The translations under genes were made by a program, and so were the position numbers. A stretch of DNA of 51,076 bases from Candidatus Sysuiplasma acidicola (GTDB taxonomy: Archaea > Thermoplasmatota > Thermoplasmata > Sysuiplasmatales > Sysuiplasmataceae), in the NCBI GenBank assembly GCA_019721035.1, contig JAHEAA010000010.1, forward strand, positions 21,667 through 72,742, in the 5' to 3' direction. The notes beneath the pieces are model-generated. The model saw only the letters and a program-made list of their open reading frames with translations, ran no database searches and had not been told where the DNA came from. Below are positions 27,796 to 36,899 of the stretch, one piece after another. How positions within the stretch are numbered: the stretch's first letter is position 1; each line of letters starts with the position of its first letter.

Positions 27796-29520
27796 ATGGC
27801 ATCTTCGGCAGAAACAGAAGAGGAGAAACAGAGAAGAAGCATTCATTCTCTGATAGGCGAAGGATACAAGCGCTTCCTTTCAAAGAGAGGTAACAGGCGC
27901 GTAAAGATCAAGATGCCCAAGGACGAGGTTACCAGAAAGATGGAATGGGCCGAGGGAAAGGGTTCGCCCTACACCACAATACCGCCGCTGCTCTCGCCGA
28001 CCATGGAGGTTGTCGAAATATATCCTGTGAGACAGCTCTACTCGTTCATAAGAGTCACGTACGACAATGAAACGAGCGGATACCTGCTGGAGGCGATTGA
28101 GCCTCAACTGACTGAGGCTGAAACAAAACTGCTTGCGCTGCTCAAGGACTCTCTCCAGAGAACGCTTGACTACGAATACAAGCAGTTGTCACAGATGGAC
28201 AGAAGAGAGTACCTGCGCAGGAGCATTGAAAGTTTTCTCAGCACGAGAGGGCTGAATATCACGCCTATCACTAAGGACAAACTCGCCTACTACATAATCA
28301 GAGATTTCATGGGATATGGACCTGTGGATGTGTTCATGCACGATCTCAACAGCGAAGATGTGAGCTGTGACGGCGTTGGCGTTCCGATATTCGTCTTCCA
28401 CAAGAAATATGAGAGTGTCAAGACAAACGTCGTATTCAACGACGAAGAGAAGCTGAACTCTTTTGTCGTGTTCCTGGGTCAGAAGTGTGGCAAACAGATC
28501 AGCGTTTCTAGTCCCATACTAGACGGGACGACACCCGAGGGGCACAGGCTTCAGGCAACCTACGCGAGGGAGGTGACAAGCCGCGGCTCATCCTTCACAG
28601 TCAGACTGTTCAAGGAAAAACCGTTCACACCGGTAGACATGATCAAATACGGCACGGCGTCGGCTGAAATGATAGCATATTTCTGGATGAGTGTGGAGGC
28701 AGGCGAGTCGGCGATGATTGTCGGAGGAACAGGCAACGGTAAGACTTCCACACTCAACGCGATATCGCTCTTCATACCTCCGAGCGCAAAGATAGTTACG
28801 ATGGAAGATACGAGAGAAATCAATCTTCCTCATGAAAACTGGATTCCGGGAAGCACCAGAACAGGGGTGGGAGAGCGTAATGCGGATGGAAAAGCGCCCG
28901 GTGAGATTGACATGTTTGATCTCGTGCGTGCGGCTCTGAGGCAGAGGCCCAACTACATAATCGTCGGTGAAGTTCGTGGCAAGGAAGCATACACCATGTT
29001 CCAGGCAATGGCCACAGGGCATACGACGTATGCCACAATGCACGCGGACAGCGTCAAGCTCATGATCAACAGGCTGGAGAATCCGCCCATCAACATACCG
29101 CGAATACTGCTAACGGCACTGAGGACTGTTATTGTGCAGCAGCAGGTGAGGGTGGGAAAGGAGAATGCAAGGAGAGTGAAGACTGTCGTCGAACTCATCG
29201 GTTTTGAGCCCGGAACAAATGAAATCATAACTAACGTGGTTTTTGAATGGGATCAGGCCAGAGACGCATTCACCTTCAAGGGGCACAGTGCTCTGTTTGA
29301 CAAACTGATGGAACTGAAGAACTGGACGCACGAGGAACTGAGCGACGAATTCAACCGGAGAATAGCCATAATCAGATACATGGTGAAGAAGGACATTAAC
29401 AATCACATGGACATATGGTCACTCATCAACAGATATTACAGGGATCAGGAAGAAACAATGAAAGAAGTGCGCTCGGTGCTGGATAAGAGTTCAAGAGAGG
29501 AGGATGTTATAGTTGTCTAG
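27796..29520 (+). CDS. Type II/IV secretion system ATPase 1 (ArlI/TadA-like)
   Basis: A 574-residue VirB11/GspE-type ATPase. The archaeal N-terminal domain carries YYIIRDFMGYGPVDVF and EDVSCDGVGVPIFVFHKKY. The motor has Walker A GGTGNGKT (310-317), an Asp box MEDTREINLPHENW, Walker B IIVGEVRGKEAYTMFQAM and His box GHTTYATMHAD. These hexamers drive pilus or archaellum assembly at the cytosolic face of the membrane. A GTG six bases upstream (27790) overlaps the pilin stop; the ATG at 27796 has GGTGGA as ribosome site. The gene end overlaps the first GspF-like gene by 8 bases. It is clearly related to, but not a recent copy of, the second ATPase in this operon. Confidence 0.93.
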   Translation: MASSAETEEEKQRRSIHSLIGEGYKRFLSKRGNRRVKIKMPKDEVTRKMEWAEGKGSPYTTIPPLLSPTMEVVEIYPVRQLYSFIRVTYDNETSGYLLEAIEPQLTEAETKLLALLKDSLQRTLDYEYKQLSQMDRREYLRRSIESFLSTRGLNITPITKDKLAYYIIRDFMGYGPVDVFMHDLNSEDVSCDGVGVPIFVFHKKYESVKTNVVFNDEEKLNSFVVFLGQKCGKQISVSSPILDGTTPEGHRLQATYAREVTSRGSSFTVRLFKEKPFTPVDMIKYGTASAEMIAYFWMSVEAGESAMIVGGTGNGKTSTLNAISLFIPPSAKIVTMEDTREINLPHENWIPGSTRTGVGERNADGKAPGEIDMFDLVRAALRQRPNYIIVGEVRGKEAYTMFQAMATGHTTYATMHADSVKLMINRLENPPINIPRILLTALRTVIVQQQVRVGKENARRVKTVVELIGFEPGTNEIITNVVFEWDQARDAFTFKGHSALFDKLMELKNWTHEELSDEFNRRIAIIRYMVKKDINNHMDIWSLINRYYRDQEETMKEVRSVLDKSSREEDVIVV

Positions 29521-30598
29521 TCAGGGAAGTCAGCAGGACGATGCCAACCTGTTCGGCAGATTCGAAAGCGTGAAGAAGAGCTTCCTGGGAACGAAGACCG
29601 TCAAATCGAAGCGCATGGTTGAGGGCCCACATCCCGTCAGGCTGCCTGCGGGCACTGTTCCTGACTATGTCAAACTCTCCCCGTATCAGCAGTTCTGCTG
29701 GAGAACAATGCATCGTTTTGTTGAAGCAAGGTTCAAGCAAAACCAGGTACTCGAAGACAATCTGATCAAGGCACACATGAAGATACGGCCGGAGGAATAC
29801 ATGGCGTTTGTCTGGATGACGACGATCATAGTCTTCATCGTCGGCCTGTTCATAGGCGTTGTGTTTGGGGGCATAATACTAACGCTCCTGCACCAGATTG
29901 CCGCGCTCAGGGTTTCTGCAATCCTGCTTGCTGCAATCGTGCCGCCCATCGTCACATACTTCGTACTCCAGTCCATACCTTCCTCGCGAACCAACACACG
30001 GGCGCGAAACATAAACAGGCACATAGGAAGCGCAATGAGCTTCATTTCGGCCCTGGCGTCCGCAGACGTGAACATAGATGTAATATTCGGCGAACTCGCA
30101 AAGCAGCCCATATACGGCGAAATACAGAAAGAAGCCGAGTGGATAACCAGAGATACGACGCTGCTGGGCGTGGACATTCTGACGGCAATACGCAATGCAG
30201 CATCGAGGACGCCGTCCAACAAATTCCAGGATTTCCTTCAGGGCGTGGTGACGACGGCGACATCTGGAGGACACCTGAAACCCTATTTCCTTGCAAAAGC
30301 CGAGCAGTTCGAAAAGGAGGACAAGCTCAACACGAAAAGAGATATGGAAACGCTTGGTCTCTTTGCCGAAACATTCGTCACAGTGGTCGTCGCTTTTCCC
30401 CTTTTCCTTGTCGTCATTATGGCCATCATGGCCATCGTCAATGGAGGAGGAAGCTCACAGGCAGCAGCCGTAATCTTCGGACAGCCTCTGTCGCTGACGG
30501 TGCTGCTGCTGTATGTGGTTGTGCTGCTCATGATACCTGCATCGCAGGCAGGATTCATATTCTTCGTCTGGAACATGGGTAAGGAGGCTGCACAATGA
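29513..30598 (+). CDS. GspF/TadB-C type pilus platform membrane protein 1
   Basis: A 361-residue integral membrane protein. Membrane segments are seen at about 100-125 (FVWMTTIIVFIVGLFIGVVF), 130-155, 285-310 (FVTVVVAFPLFLVVIMAIMA) and 325-350, with a cytosolic domain between (SSRTNTRARNINRHIGSAMS ... GVDILTAIRNAAS) that is the T2SSF/GspF domain. Such proteins are the inner-membrane platform on which the ATPase acts. The start is TTG 29513 inside the end of the ATPase gene; the end overlaps the next gene by 4 bases (ATGA). The N-terminal 60 residues are a polar extension. Confidence 0.88.
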   Translation: MSSQGSQQDDANLFGRFESVKKSFLGTKTVKSKRMVEGPHPVRLPAGTVPDYVKLSPYQQFCWRTMHRFVEARFKQNQVLEDNLIKAHMKIRPEEYMAFVWMTTIIVFIVGLFIGVVFGGIILTLLHQIAALRVSAILLAAIVPPIVTYFVLQSIPSSRTNTRARNINRHIGSAMSFISALASADVNIDVIFGELAKQPIYGEIQKEAEWITRDTTLLGVDILTAIRNAASRTPSNKFQDFLQGVVTTATSGGHLKPYFLAKAEQFEKEDKLNTKRDMETLGLFAETFVTVVVAFPLFLVVIMAIMAIVNGGGSSQAAAVIFGQPLSLTVLLLYVVVLLMIPASQAGFIFFVWNMGKEAAQ

Positions 30599-31518
30599 GC
30601 GCCAATGCAAATGTCTCGTCATACGTCGATTTGAAACCGCTGCTGAACGTGAAGAAGGACCTTGGAAAGCAAATCATGATCGCGTCGGTTGCGGCAATGA
30701 TGCTGTTCATACTGATAGGTATAGTGGGTGCAATCAACGCCACGAACTACGGCGGAATGGCTTTCCTCGACTGGCTCGTGCTCGGACTCGCGGCATTCAT
30801 GGGACCTTACGGTATATATTCCAGCATACAGGTCAGAAAGATAACACAGATCGAAGAAAGGGTGCCTGACTTTCTGAGAGATGTGGCGGAAGCCGGGAGG
30901 TTCGGCATGACACTGGCGCAGGCCATCGTGGTTGCGTCTGCGGGCAAATACGGCAGGCTGACGCCGGAGATACGCAGGATGGCGGCACAGATAGACTGGG
31001 GAGTGCCTGCAACCGAATCGATACGACTGTTTTCTGAAAGAATGAACAGCGTGCTGATAACAAGGATTTCAAACATAATCATAAAGGCCAGCGACGCAGG
31101 CGGCGCTGTGTCCGACGTGCTGACCATGATTGCACACGATTCCAGGGAGAGAATACTGGACAGGAAGGAAAGGACGATAGCGATGAGCACATACATGGTC
31201 GTCATATACATCTCGTTCGCAGTATTCCTTGCAACGATCTTCATACTTGAAGCGACGTTCATACCGGAGATTAAGAAAGCAGGATCGCAGCTTCAGAATA
31301 CAGGCGGCGTTCTCACGGGCAGCGGCGTTTCGACAGTCAATGTGCTGGCAATCGGACCGGTAACGCTTGCTTTCTATATTGCTGTGATAGTCCATGCAAC
31401 GGGAGACGGCATAATGGCTGGCGTTATTCAGGACAGCAGGATTGCAAACGGAATGAGGCATAGCGCGATCATGCTGGCCATAGGTTTCGTGTTCATGCAC
31501 TTTTTCCTGGGGGCCTGA
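30595..31518 (+). CDS. GspF/TadB-C type pilus platform membrane protein 2
   Basis: A 307-residue partner of the preceding protein with the same layout: two membrane segments near the N-terminus (IASVAAMMLFILIGIVGAIN and LVLGLAAFMGPYGIYSSIQV), a T2SSF cytosolic domain (VPDFLRDVAEAGRFGMTLAQ ... VSDVLTMIAHDSRERI) and membrane segments at about 200-222, 252-270 and 285-305. Two platform proteins in a row recall TadB and TadC of Tad-type pili; archaellum and most archaeal pili have one. Translation is coupled to the upstream gene by ATGA overlap; the second ATPase follows after 4 bases. Confidence 0.88.
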   Translation: MSANANVSSYVDLKPLLNVKKDLGKQIMIASVAAMMLFILIGIVGAINATNYGGMAFLDWLVLGLAAFMGPYGIYSSIQVRKITQIEERVPDFLRDVAEAGRFGMTLAQAIVVASAGKYGRLTPEIRRMAAQIDWGVPATESIRLFSERMNSVLITRISNIIIKASDAGGAVSDVLTMIAHDSRERILDRKERTIAMSTYMVVIYISFAVFLATIFILEATFIPEIKKAGSQLQNTGGVLTGSGVSTVNVLAIGPVTLAFYIAVIVHATGDGIMAGVIQDSRIANGMRHSAIMLAIGFVFMHFFLGA

Positions 31519-31522
31519 GCAC

Positions 31523-33238
31523 ATGGCCGTAGCGCAGGATGACACGAAGTCCGAGGAGCAGAAAGTGCGCAGGCAGGGGCTGAGATCAAGATATATTCAG
31601 TTTATGAACACTATTGCGAGCAAACCAGTCAAGATCAGGATACCTGAAGAGGAGTACAGCAAGGGCAAAAGCGCAAGGATTACACCTATACCGCTGATAA
31701 CGGAGAAGCATCAGGAGGAGATTGAGCTCACACCGCTCAAGGATCCTTACTCCTTTGCAAGGATAAAATACGACACCGCACTCAACGAATACATATACGA
31801 GCTTATTGAGCCGCCGCTCTCGATTGACGAAAGGGGTGTGCTTACAAAGCTGAAGGAAGCGCTCATTACATCGATCAACATGAGCAGACTTGAGGAGAAG
31901 GAGGAAAGAGAGAAGTTGCTCAAGAAGGCAACGCTGGAGATCATGCGTGCACTTGACATTTCGCTCAATCCCCTTTCCATGGACAGAGTCTTCTACTATC
32001 TCAGCAGAGATCTGACCGGGCTGGGTAACATAGAGGGAGTCATGCTTGACAGCAACGTCGAGGATGTCTCATGCGACGGCGTAAACATACCCATCTTTAT
32101 CTTTCACAGAAAGTACGGCTCCATAAGGTCGAACATAAGATTCGAGCGCGAGCCGGATCTGGATGCTTTTGTCGTCTGGCTCGCACAGCGCTCCGGAAAA
32201 ACAATATCCGTGGCAAACCCGATGCTCGACGCAACGCTGCCTGACGGTTCTAGGCTCAATGCGACACTTGGAAAGCATGTGACGAAGAAGGGTTCGTCTT
32301 TTACGATAAGAAGGTTCAAGGATGATCCGTTCACACCTATTGACCTTGTGCGATTCAAAACAATGAGCATAGACATGATGGCCTATCTGTGGCTGTGCAT
32401 CGAATACGGCAGTTCCATGATGGTCTGCGGCGGCACGGCAAGCGGAAAAACAACCACGCTGAACGCAGTACTCCTGTTCATTCCGCCACAGATGAAGATC
32501 ATAAGTATTGAAGACACACGTGAGCTCAACCTGCCTCACGAAAACTGGATAGCGTCCGTGACAAGGGAGGGTTTCAGCGGAAAGTCATCCGGACAGATGG
32601 CCGGGGCCGTAGACATGTTCGACCTGCTCACAGCGGCAATGAGGCAGAGGCCGCAGTACCTGATGGTAGGTGAAGTCAGAGGCAAGGAGGCCTACGTGGT
32701 GTTCCAGGCAATGGCCACAGGCACGATAGCATATTCCACATTTCACGCGGACGACCTTGGCTCCATGATACACAGGATGGAAAGCGAGCCAATCAACCTG
32801 CCGAGATCGCTCATGACTGCATTGAACATAATGCTGCTGCAGGGGCAGGTCAAGGTGGGCACAAAGATGACCAGGAGGGTAAAGTCGCTCACAGAAATAG
32901 TGGGCCTTGACCCCGAGACCAACGAGATCATATACAACTCGGTATTCACATGGAACCCCGCTGACGACCGCTTCCATTTCTCCGGCCACAGCTACATATT
33001 CGAGAAAATCAGGCTCTCAAAAGGATGGACGCCGCGGCAGATGGAGAACGAAATGCGCCGCAGGGTAATCATACTCGAGTATATGCGCAAGAAGAACTTC
33101 AACAACTATCAGAAAGTGGCGGGACTCATATCCGCCTATTACAGGGACCCGGAGAAGAGCACGGCGGCTGTGGAGAAGGAACTTGGCGTGATGGAAACGA
33201 GTGCCGCTCCACAGCCGGTGGTGCAGCAGAAGGCATAG
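31523..33238 (+). CDS. Type II/IV secretion system ATPase 2 (ArlI/TadA-like)
   Basis: A 571-residue ATPase with the same domains as ATPase 1: N-terminal YYLSRDLTGLGNIEGVML and EDVSCDGVNIPIFIFHRKY; Walker A GGTASGKT (303-310); Asp box IEDTRELNLPHENW; Walker B YLMVGEVRGKEAYVVFQAM; His box GTIAYSTFHAD. All catalytic residues look present, so it is probably active. It ends the block pilin, ATPase, GspF, GspF, ATPase. Having two intact ATPases could mean separate extension and retraction motors, or two systems fused into one operon. The start ATG at 31523 follows GGGGGCCTGA. Confidence 0.93.
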   Translation: MAVAQDDTKSEEQKVRRQGLRSRYIQFMNTIASKPVKIRIPEEEYSKGKSARITPIPLITEKHQEEIELTPLKDPYSFARIKYDTALNEYIYELIEPPLSIDERGVLTKLKEALITSINMSRLEEKEEREKLLKKATLEIMRALDISLNPLSMDRVFYYLSRDLTGLGNIEGVMLDSNVEDVSCDGVNIPIFIFHRKYGSIRSNIRFEREPDLDAFVVWLAQRSGKTISVANPMLDATLPDGSRLNATLGKHVTKKGSSFTIRRFKDDPFTPIDLVRFKTMSIDMMAYLWLCIEYGSSMMVCGGTASGKTTTLNAVLLFIPPQMKIISIEDTRELNLPHENWIASVTREGFSGKSSGQMAGAVDMFDLLTAAMRQRPQYLMVGEVRGKEAYVVFQAMATGTIAYSTFHADDLGSMIHRMESEPINLPRSLMTALNIMLLQGQVKVGTKMTRRVKSLTEIVGLDPETNEIIYNSVFTWNPADDRFHFSGHSYIFEKIRLSKGWTPRQMENEMRRRVIILEYMRKKNFNNYQKVAGLISAYYRDPEKSTAAVEKELGVMETSAAPQPVVQQKA

Positions 33239-33289
33239 ACACCAGTATTGCTAAAATAGCTGATGCATATAACACTGGCGTGAGAGAAT

Positions 33290-33574
33290 ATGCTTACCGT
33301 CGGTCTGTACTATGACGTTGTTCCAGGGAAGGAGAAGGATTTTGAAGAGTACTTCAACCTCGTCGCTGCTGAAATAAAGAAGAAGGACGGTTTCGTCTCT
33401 GCGCTGCTGTATAAACGAGTGGACAAACCAGACAGTTATCTCATTTATTCAGAGTGGAGAGACAGAGAATCCTTTGAAGCGTTTATCAAGTCGAGGGAGT
33501 TCAGCGGCGCCAAGGCAGGCGGATCTGATATGCTGGCGGGAAGGCCATCACATAAGATATACAACATAGTGTAG
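33290..33574 (+). CDS. Antibiotic biosynthesis monooxygenase (ABM) domain protein
   Basis: A 94-residue ferredoxin-like fold protein with the ABM pattern: VGLYYDVVPGKEKDFEEYFN, DGFVSALLYKRVDKPDSYLI, YSEWRDRESFEAFIKS. Relatives are heme-degrading or quinol monooxygenases that work without cofactor and form dimers; many are of unknown role. The ATG at 33290 has GTGAGAG a few bases upstream. It lies 51 bases after the pilus operon and may be co-transcribed with it or stand alone. Confidence 0.8.
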   Translation: MLTVGLYYDVVPGKEKDFEEYFNLVAAEIKKKDGFVSALLYKRVDKPDSYLIYSEWRDRESFEAFIKSREFSGAKAGGSDMLAGRPSHKIYNIV

Positions 33575-34124
33575 ACAGTAGTAGGAATATCGAGCTACAG
33601 GTTCTTCGTCGGTTTAACTATGACAGAATGCTGGCTGTTGGCACACAATACGATGCAATAACCTGCAAGTAACGCGAGAATGACGCTGCGTTTGACGGCG
33701 TGATAGAGGAAAAATAGATGAAGTGGTGAATTGGTTTAGACGTCGCTTTATAACAGTGTTGATCAGCCAAACGTTACATCATAGTTTGAAAAGTTGATCC
33801 AATCCAAGGATTTTGGATCATTCAAGGGAACATCTCTCCTGCCTGAGACATACTAAAGCTTAAAGCAGTCCAGCAGCAAGCATTCCACAGCCATTCAGCA
33901 GGAATAATGCAATTATGCACTATCGCAATCAAGTTTCTGCATTCGTGTCACAATCTTGAGGTTAAGCCGCCTTCCAGGCACTAAATGCAGTTCATTAATA
34001 GTGGTGACAAGAATCTATTTGCTTATGTGGATAAAGATGGAAGCTGACCGTATCTTTTCTTACCTTTCCATACGATCGGAGTTATCTCATAGAGAGCCTG
34101 ATTTAACAATCGGTGCATGACTGT
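33575..34124. other. 550-base gap without a convincing gene
   Basis: No frame here gives a believable protein. The DNA is AT-richer than the regions to the left. One imperfect hairpin, GATCCAATCC...GGATTTTGGATC, lies at about 33799-33822, after the ABM gene and before the end of the convergent pilin-like gene; it may be a terminator. Confidence 0.4.
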
Positions 34125-35975
34125 TCAATACCAGAATATGGCGGTGAACGGAAGCGTCTGGCCATAGGGGACACCGTAGGTCTGGGGTGATTTAAGCCAC
34201 GGATAGGTTCCAGCTGGCAGCGTGTACCCGAACAGCTCGAGGAAATCGGCTGAAATAGTGCCTGGACTCGACTTACTGCTGCCGGAAAACGGTCCGAAAG
34301 GGCCACCGCTAGTGGATGGAACACTGTAGGCGTTCCCTGTGCTCGCCACAGCTGAGCCAAAGACTACGTGGGAATCAACCGCTACACCACCTATTGCAGC
34401 AGGCAGAAGAACGTATGCTGTATTCCAAGGAGATCCAGATGGTGAGTTACTAGAACTACTCCAACCGAGTGATGGATAACCAGTAGGAACTTTACTCAGC
34501 GGCTGGTAACCTCCACTTGTAGAAACGTTCCAAAGCTGAGATCCCGATGTAGAGTTTATCACGATGAATGAAAGTGCCTGAGCGAAGCCTTTTTGTGCTC
34601 CAAAGAAGAGGTATATGTTACTCAAATCGTCGAGGTAGAGGTCTTGCGAAGTGTTGTGGTTCTGAAGAACGACATTAAAATAAATGCCATAGGTGTTAGT
34701 TATTGATGTGGAAACACTGTTGCCGGGATAATAAGTGTTTACGCTATTGGCTGGGTCCCACTTGAAATTTGAAAAACTCATACTTGTAGGTCCAAGATAT
34801 TTTGATGGGAACGACTGGTTCTGATTTGGGTTTAAACTGTCAACGACAACTAGCTCGACGGTGTAAATGGCTTTGTTCCCGTTAATATCTGTAGCGGTGA
34901 CTATGAATGGCTCAAAGCTTCCTAGTGTTGTGCCATTAATATGGCCAGTCAAAGTGAATATTCCTGGATAGGAACTCGGCTTCATTGAAACTTGTGCCGT
35001 TATATTAGTTATGATCGGAGCGAGAGGAGTGACGGTTATTGCCCCAGCATTGGGAGGATTGAACGACGTCTGGTTGTTGTCCACAACATATGCAGTTATG
35101 TTGAAATTTGTTCCTGGCGTGCCCGGATTAGGATTAATGCTGGAGACAACGATTCTTGGTCCTGTGTTCTCAACATATAGATTGAATGTCTGATTCGTTG
35201 AGAAACTACCCGGACCTTTGACTTCAACTGTGATTGGATAGGATGCACCAACTGCCAAAAATACCTCTGTCTGAACTTTTCCGCTCTGGTATAGGCCTGC
35301 CGAAGAATTATATGTCAGATAAATTGTTTGAACTGATGAAACCAAGCTGACATTAGCACTCACGTTTATGTTTTTGTGGCCATAGATGCTTGCAAAAACG
35401 GTGATGTTATTTCCGGGAGTAACAGGATTCGGATTTGCAAATACACTCTGTACTACGGGCTGAACGTTACCAGATTTTCCTTTCAGCACCGTGCTCCAGA
35501 CAATGTAATTGTTGGCCTTATCTATTATAGAAACACCAACAACACTCGAAGGGGTAACGCCAGTGAGATTCATTATCCATGTTTGGCTCGTAGTCCATTT
35601 TGAACTGGACCAAGGGATTGCTAAAGTCGAGTTAACAAACACATAGCCCGAAGAGAGCGCATATACACTGGTAGTCTGATTGATCTGGACAATCACCGAA
35701 GTCAGCGACGATGTGAGCTGTTGCCCCCCCTCATGTGTTATGTTCAACAGAGCCGAGTTTGTCCCGAAAAAGTTGGTTGAAGGACTCGACAATGTCGCGT
35801 TGAAATTTGCAAACGTCTGGGCGTTCGGAGTCGGGAATGCATTCACGAAGACAAAAACAGTTGAAAACAAGGTAACGGTCATGGCTAGTATCAGTATGTC
35901 GCCTATGATCTCAGACACACCGGAATCCTTATGCTTCCTGAATGATGCCTTATGCCTGTTGCTGATCATGAACAT
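34125..35975 (-). CDS. Large pilin-like surface protein (archaeal type IV pilin N-terminus)
   Basis: A 616-residue protein. A basic N-terminus (NRHKASFRKHKD) followed by SGVSEIIGDILILAMTVTLF is a class III signal peptide of the archaeal pilin N-terminal family (DUF1628/PF07790 type). The rest is a Ser/Thr/Asn-rich ectodomain with Ig-like stretches (NPNPVTPGNNITVFASI and NPNPGTPGTNFNITAYV are repeats of one module) and many N-x-S/T sites. It is far longer than a normal pilin (about 150 residues), so it may be a tip adhesin or a membrane-anchored glycoprotein. The gene is AT-rich compared with neighbours (22 G+C in 60 bases at 34681-34740), which suggests transfer or different selection. Confidence 0.82.
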   Translation of the reverse strand: MFMISNRHKASFRKHKDSGVSEIIGDILILAMTVTLFSTVFVFVNAFPTPNAQTFANFNATLSSPSTNFFGTNSALLNITHEGGQQLTSSLTSVIVQINQTTSVYALSSGYVFVNSTLAIPWSSSKWTTSQTWIMNLTGVTPSSVVGVSIIDKANNYIVWSTVLKGKSGNVQPVVQSVFANPNPVTPGNNITVFASIYGHKNINVSANVSLVSSVQTIYLTYNSSAGLYQSGKVQTEVFLAVGASYPITVEVKGPGSFSTNQTFNLYVENTGPRIVVSSINPNPGTPGTNFNITAYVVDNNQTSFNPPNAGAITVTPLAPIITNITAQVSMKPSSYPGIFTLTGHINGTTLGSFEPFIVTATDINGNKAIYTVELVVVDSLNPNQNQSFPSKYLGPTSMSFSNFKWDPANSVNTYYPGNSVSTSITNTYGIYFNVVLQNHNTSQDLYLDDLSNIYLFFGAQKGFAQALSFIVINSTSGSQLWNVSTSGGYQPLSKVPTGYPSLGWSSSSNSPSGSPWNTAYVLLPAAIGGVAVDSHVVFGSAVASTGNAYSVPSTSGGPFGPFSGSSKSSPGTISADFLELFGYTLPAGTYPWLKSPQTYGVPYGQTLPFTAIFWY

Positions 35976-36007
35976 TACCCGGGAATATGAGAGCTACCCT
36001 GCAAGCG

Positions 36008-36017
36008 TATAATAAAA
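36008..36017 (-). promoter_or_regulatory. TATA-like box of the large pilin-like gene
   Basis: TTTTATTATA on the minus strand, centred near 36012; transcription would begin near 35986, about 11 nt before the ATG at 35975. Confidence 0.5.
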
Positions 36018-36221
36018 CCTCACGACGTGAGTGTCACGATTTGATATTATTGACTGGACCGCAACGCCATGGTCTCATGTGGAGACTTATACGAAAGTCG
36101 TAAATGTGACGGCATGATAGTCCTGGTGAGCACGAAGCACACGGTCAAACCGTTCAGATTAGTTTAATTGCGTGTTGTTGTGTATGGTGCCGAAGGGCTT
36201 CACTCAAACAGAGGCTAGTAA

Positions 36222-36899
36222 ATGAATCTGCGTGATATCAAGGGACTGATGGTCATCGGCGAAAAGAAGGTATTCGGCGAGATTGCCGAAATTATCAGCA
36301 TATCCAGAAAGGCAGATGCGATAATGACCTCCATGCTGACAGAGGGCAACGGCAAAGACAGGCAATCCGAGAATGAGGACATCAGGCTCCTTGAGAAGAA
36401 GTCTGACGATCTCAGTTTCAGCATAAAAGCTGAAGTTACAAATGGTGCAATCAGTTCGAATATAATCGACAATCTGCTCGAATGTGTTGAAATGGCAGAC
36501 AGCATAATGGATGACTTTTACTACATAAGCAGGGAAATGAACCGATTGCGTTCGACGAAATTCGGCAGCAAGGGGAGTGATTGGCTCAGACCGTTCAACA
36601 GCATGATTCTGTCTATGTTGAAGCTTGCAGACAACGCAATGGAAGCGCTCATTAGCATGTTGATGAGCGGGAACCTCTCTGAGATGAAGAATATGAGGAA
36701 AAGAATCGAAGAACTGGAAGAGCAGGGAGACAACATAAAGGATACTGCATTCGACATGCTTTACGGCCTGGCTGCTGACATGCATTACCTTCAGTTCAAC
36801 CATGTCAGCGACATGGTCCATAAAATGGATGACATACTCGACGGCTGTGAAGATGTGTCGGATCTGGTGCTGGCTGTTGCCACATCCATATCGAAGTGA
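36222..36899 (+). CDS. PhoU-like protein (DUF47)
   Basis: A 225-residue all-helical protein of the DUF47/PhoU-like group. Typical are repeated acidic helices: SRKADAIMTSMLTE, LLEKKSDDLSFSIKAEV, NLLECVEMADSIMDD and the late KMDDILDGCEDVSDLV. These proteins bind metal ions and accompany PiT phosphate transporters, where they are thought to regulate uptake. The start ATG at 36222 has GAGG 8 bases upstream. Its TGA overlaps the ATG of the PiT gene by one base (TGATG), so both are made together. Confidence 0.88.
   Translation: MNLRDIKGLMVIGEKKVFGEIAEIISISRKADAIMTSMLTEGNGKDRQSENEDIRLLEKKSDDLSFSIKAEVTNGAISSNIIDNLLECVEMADSIMDDFYYISREMNRLRSTKFGSKGSDWLRPFNSMILSMLKLADNAMEALISMLMSGNLSEMKNMRKRIEELEEQGDNIKDTAFDMLYGLAADMHYLQFNHVSDMVHKMDDILDGCEDVSDLVLAVATSISK

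Noticed and set aside
33025-33315. A 96-residue plus frame over the end of ATPase 2
   Set aside because: It overlaps the conserved ATPase end and the ABM start; no domain.
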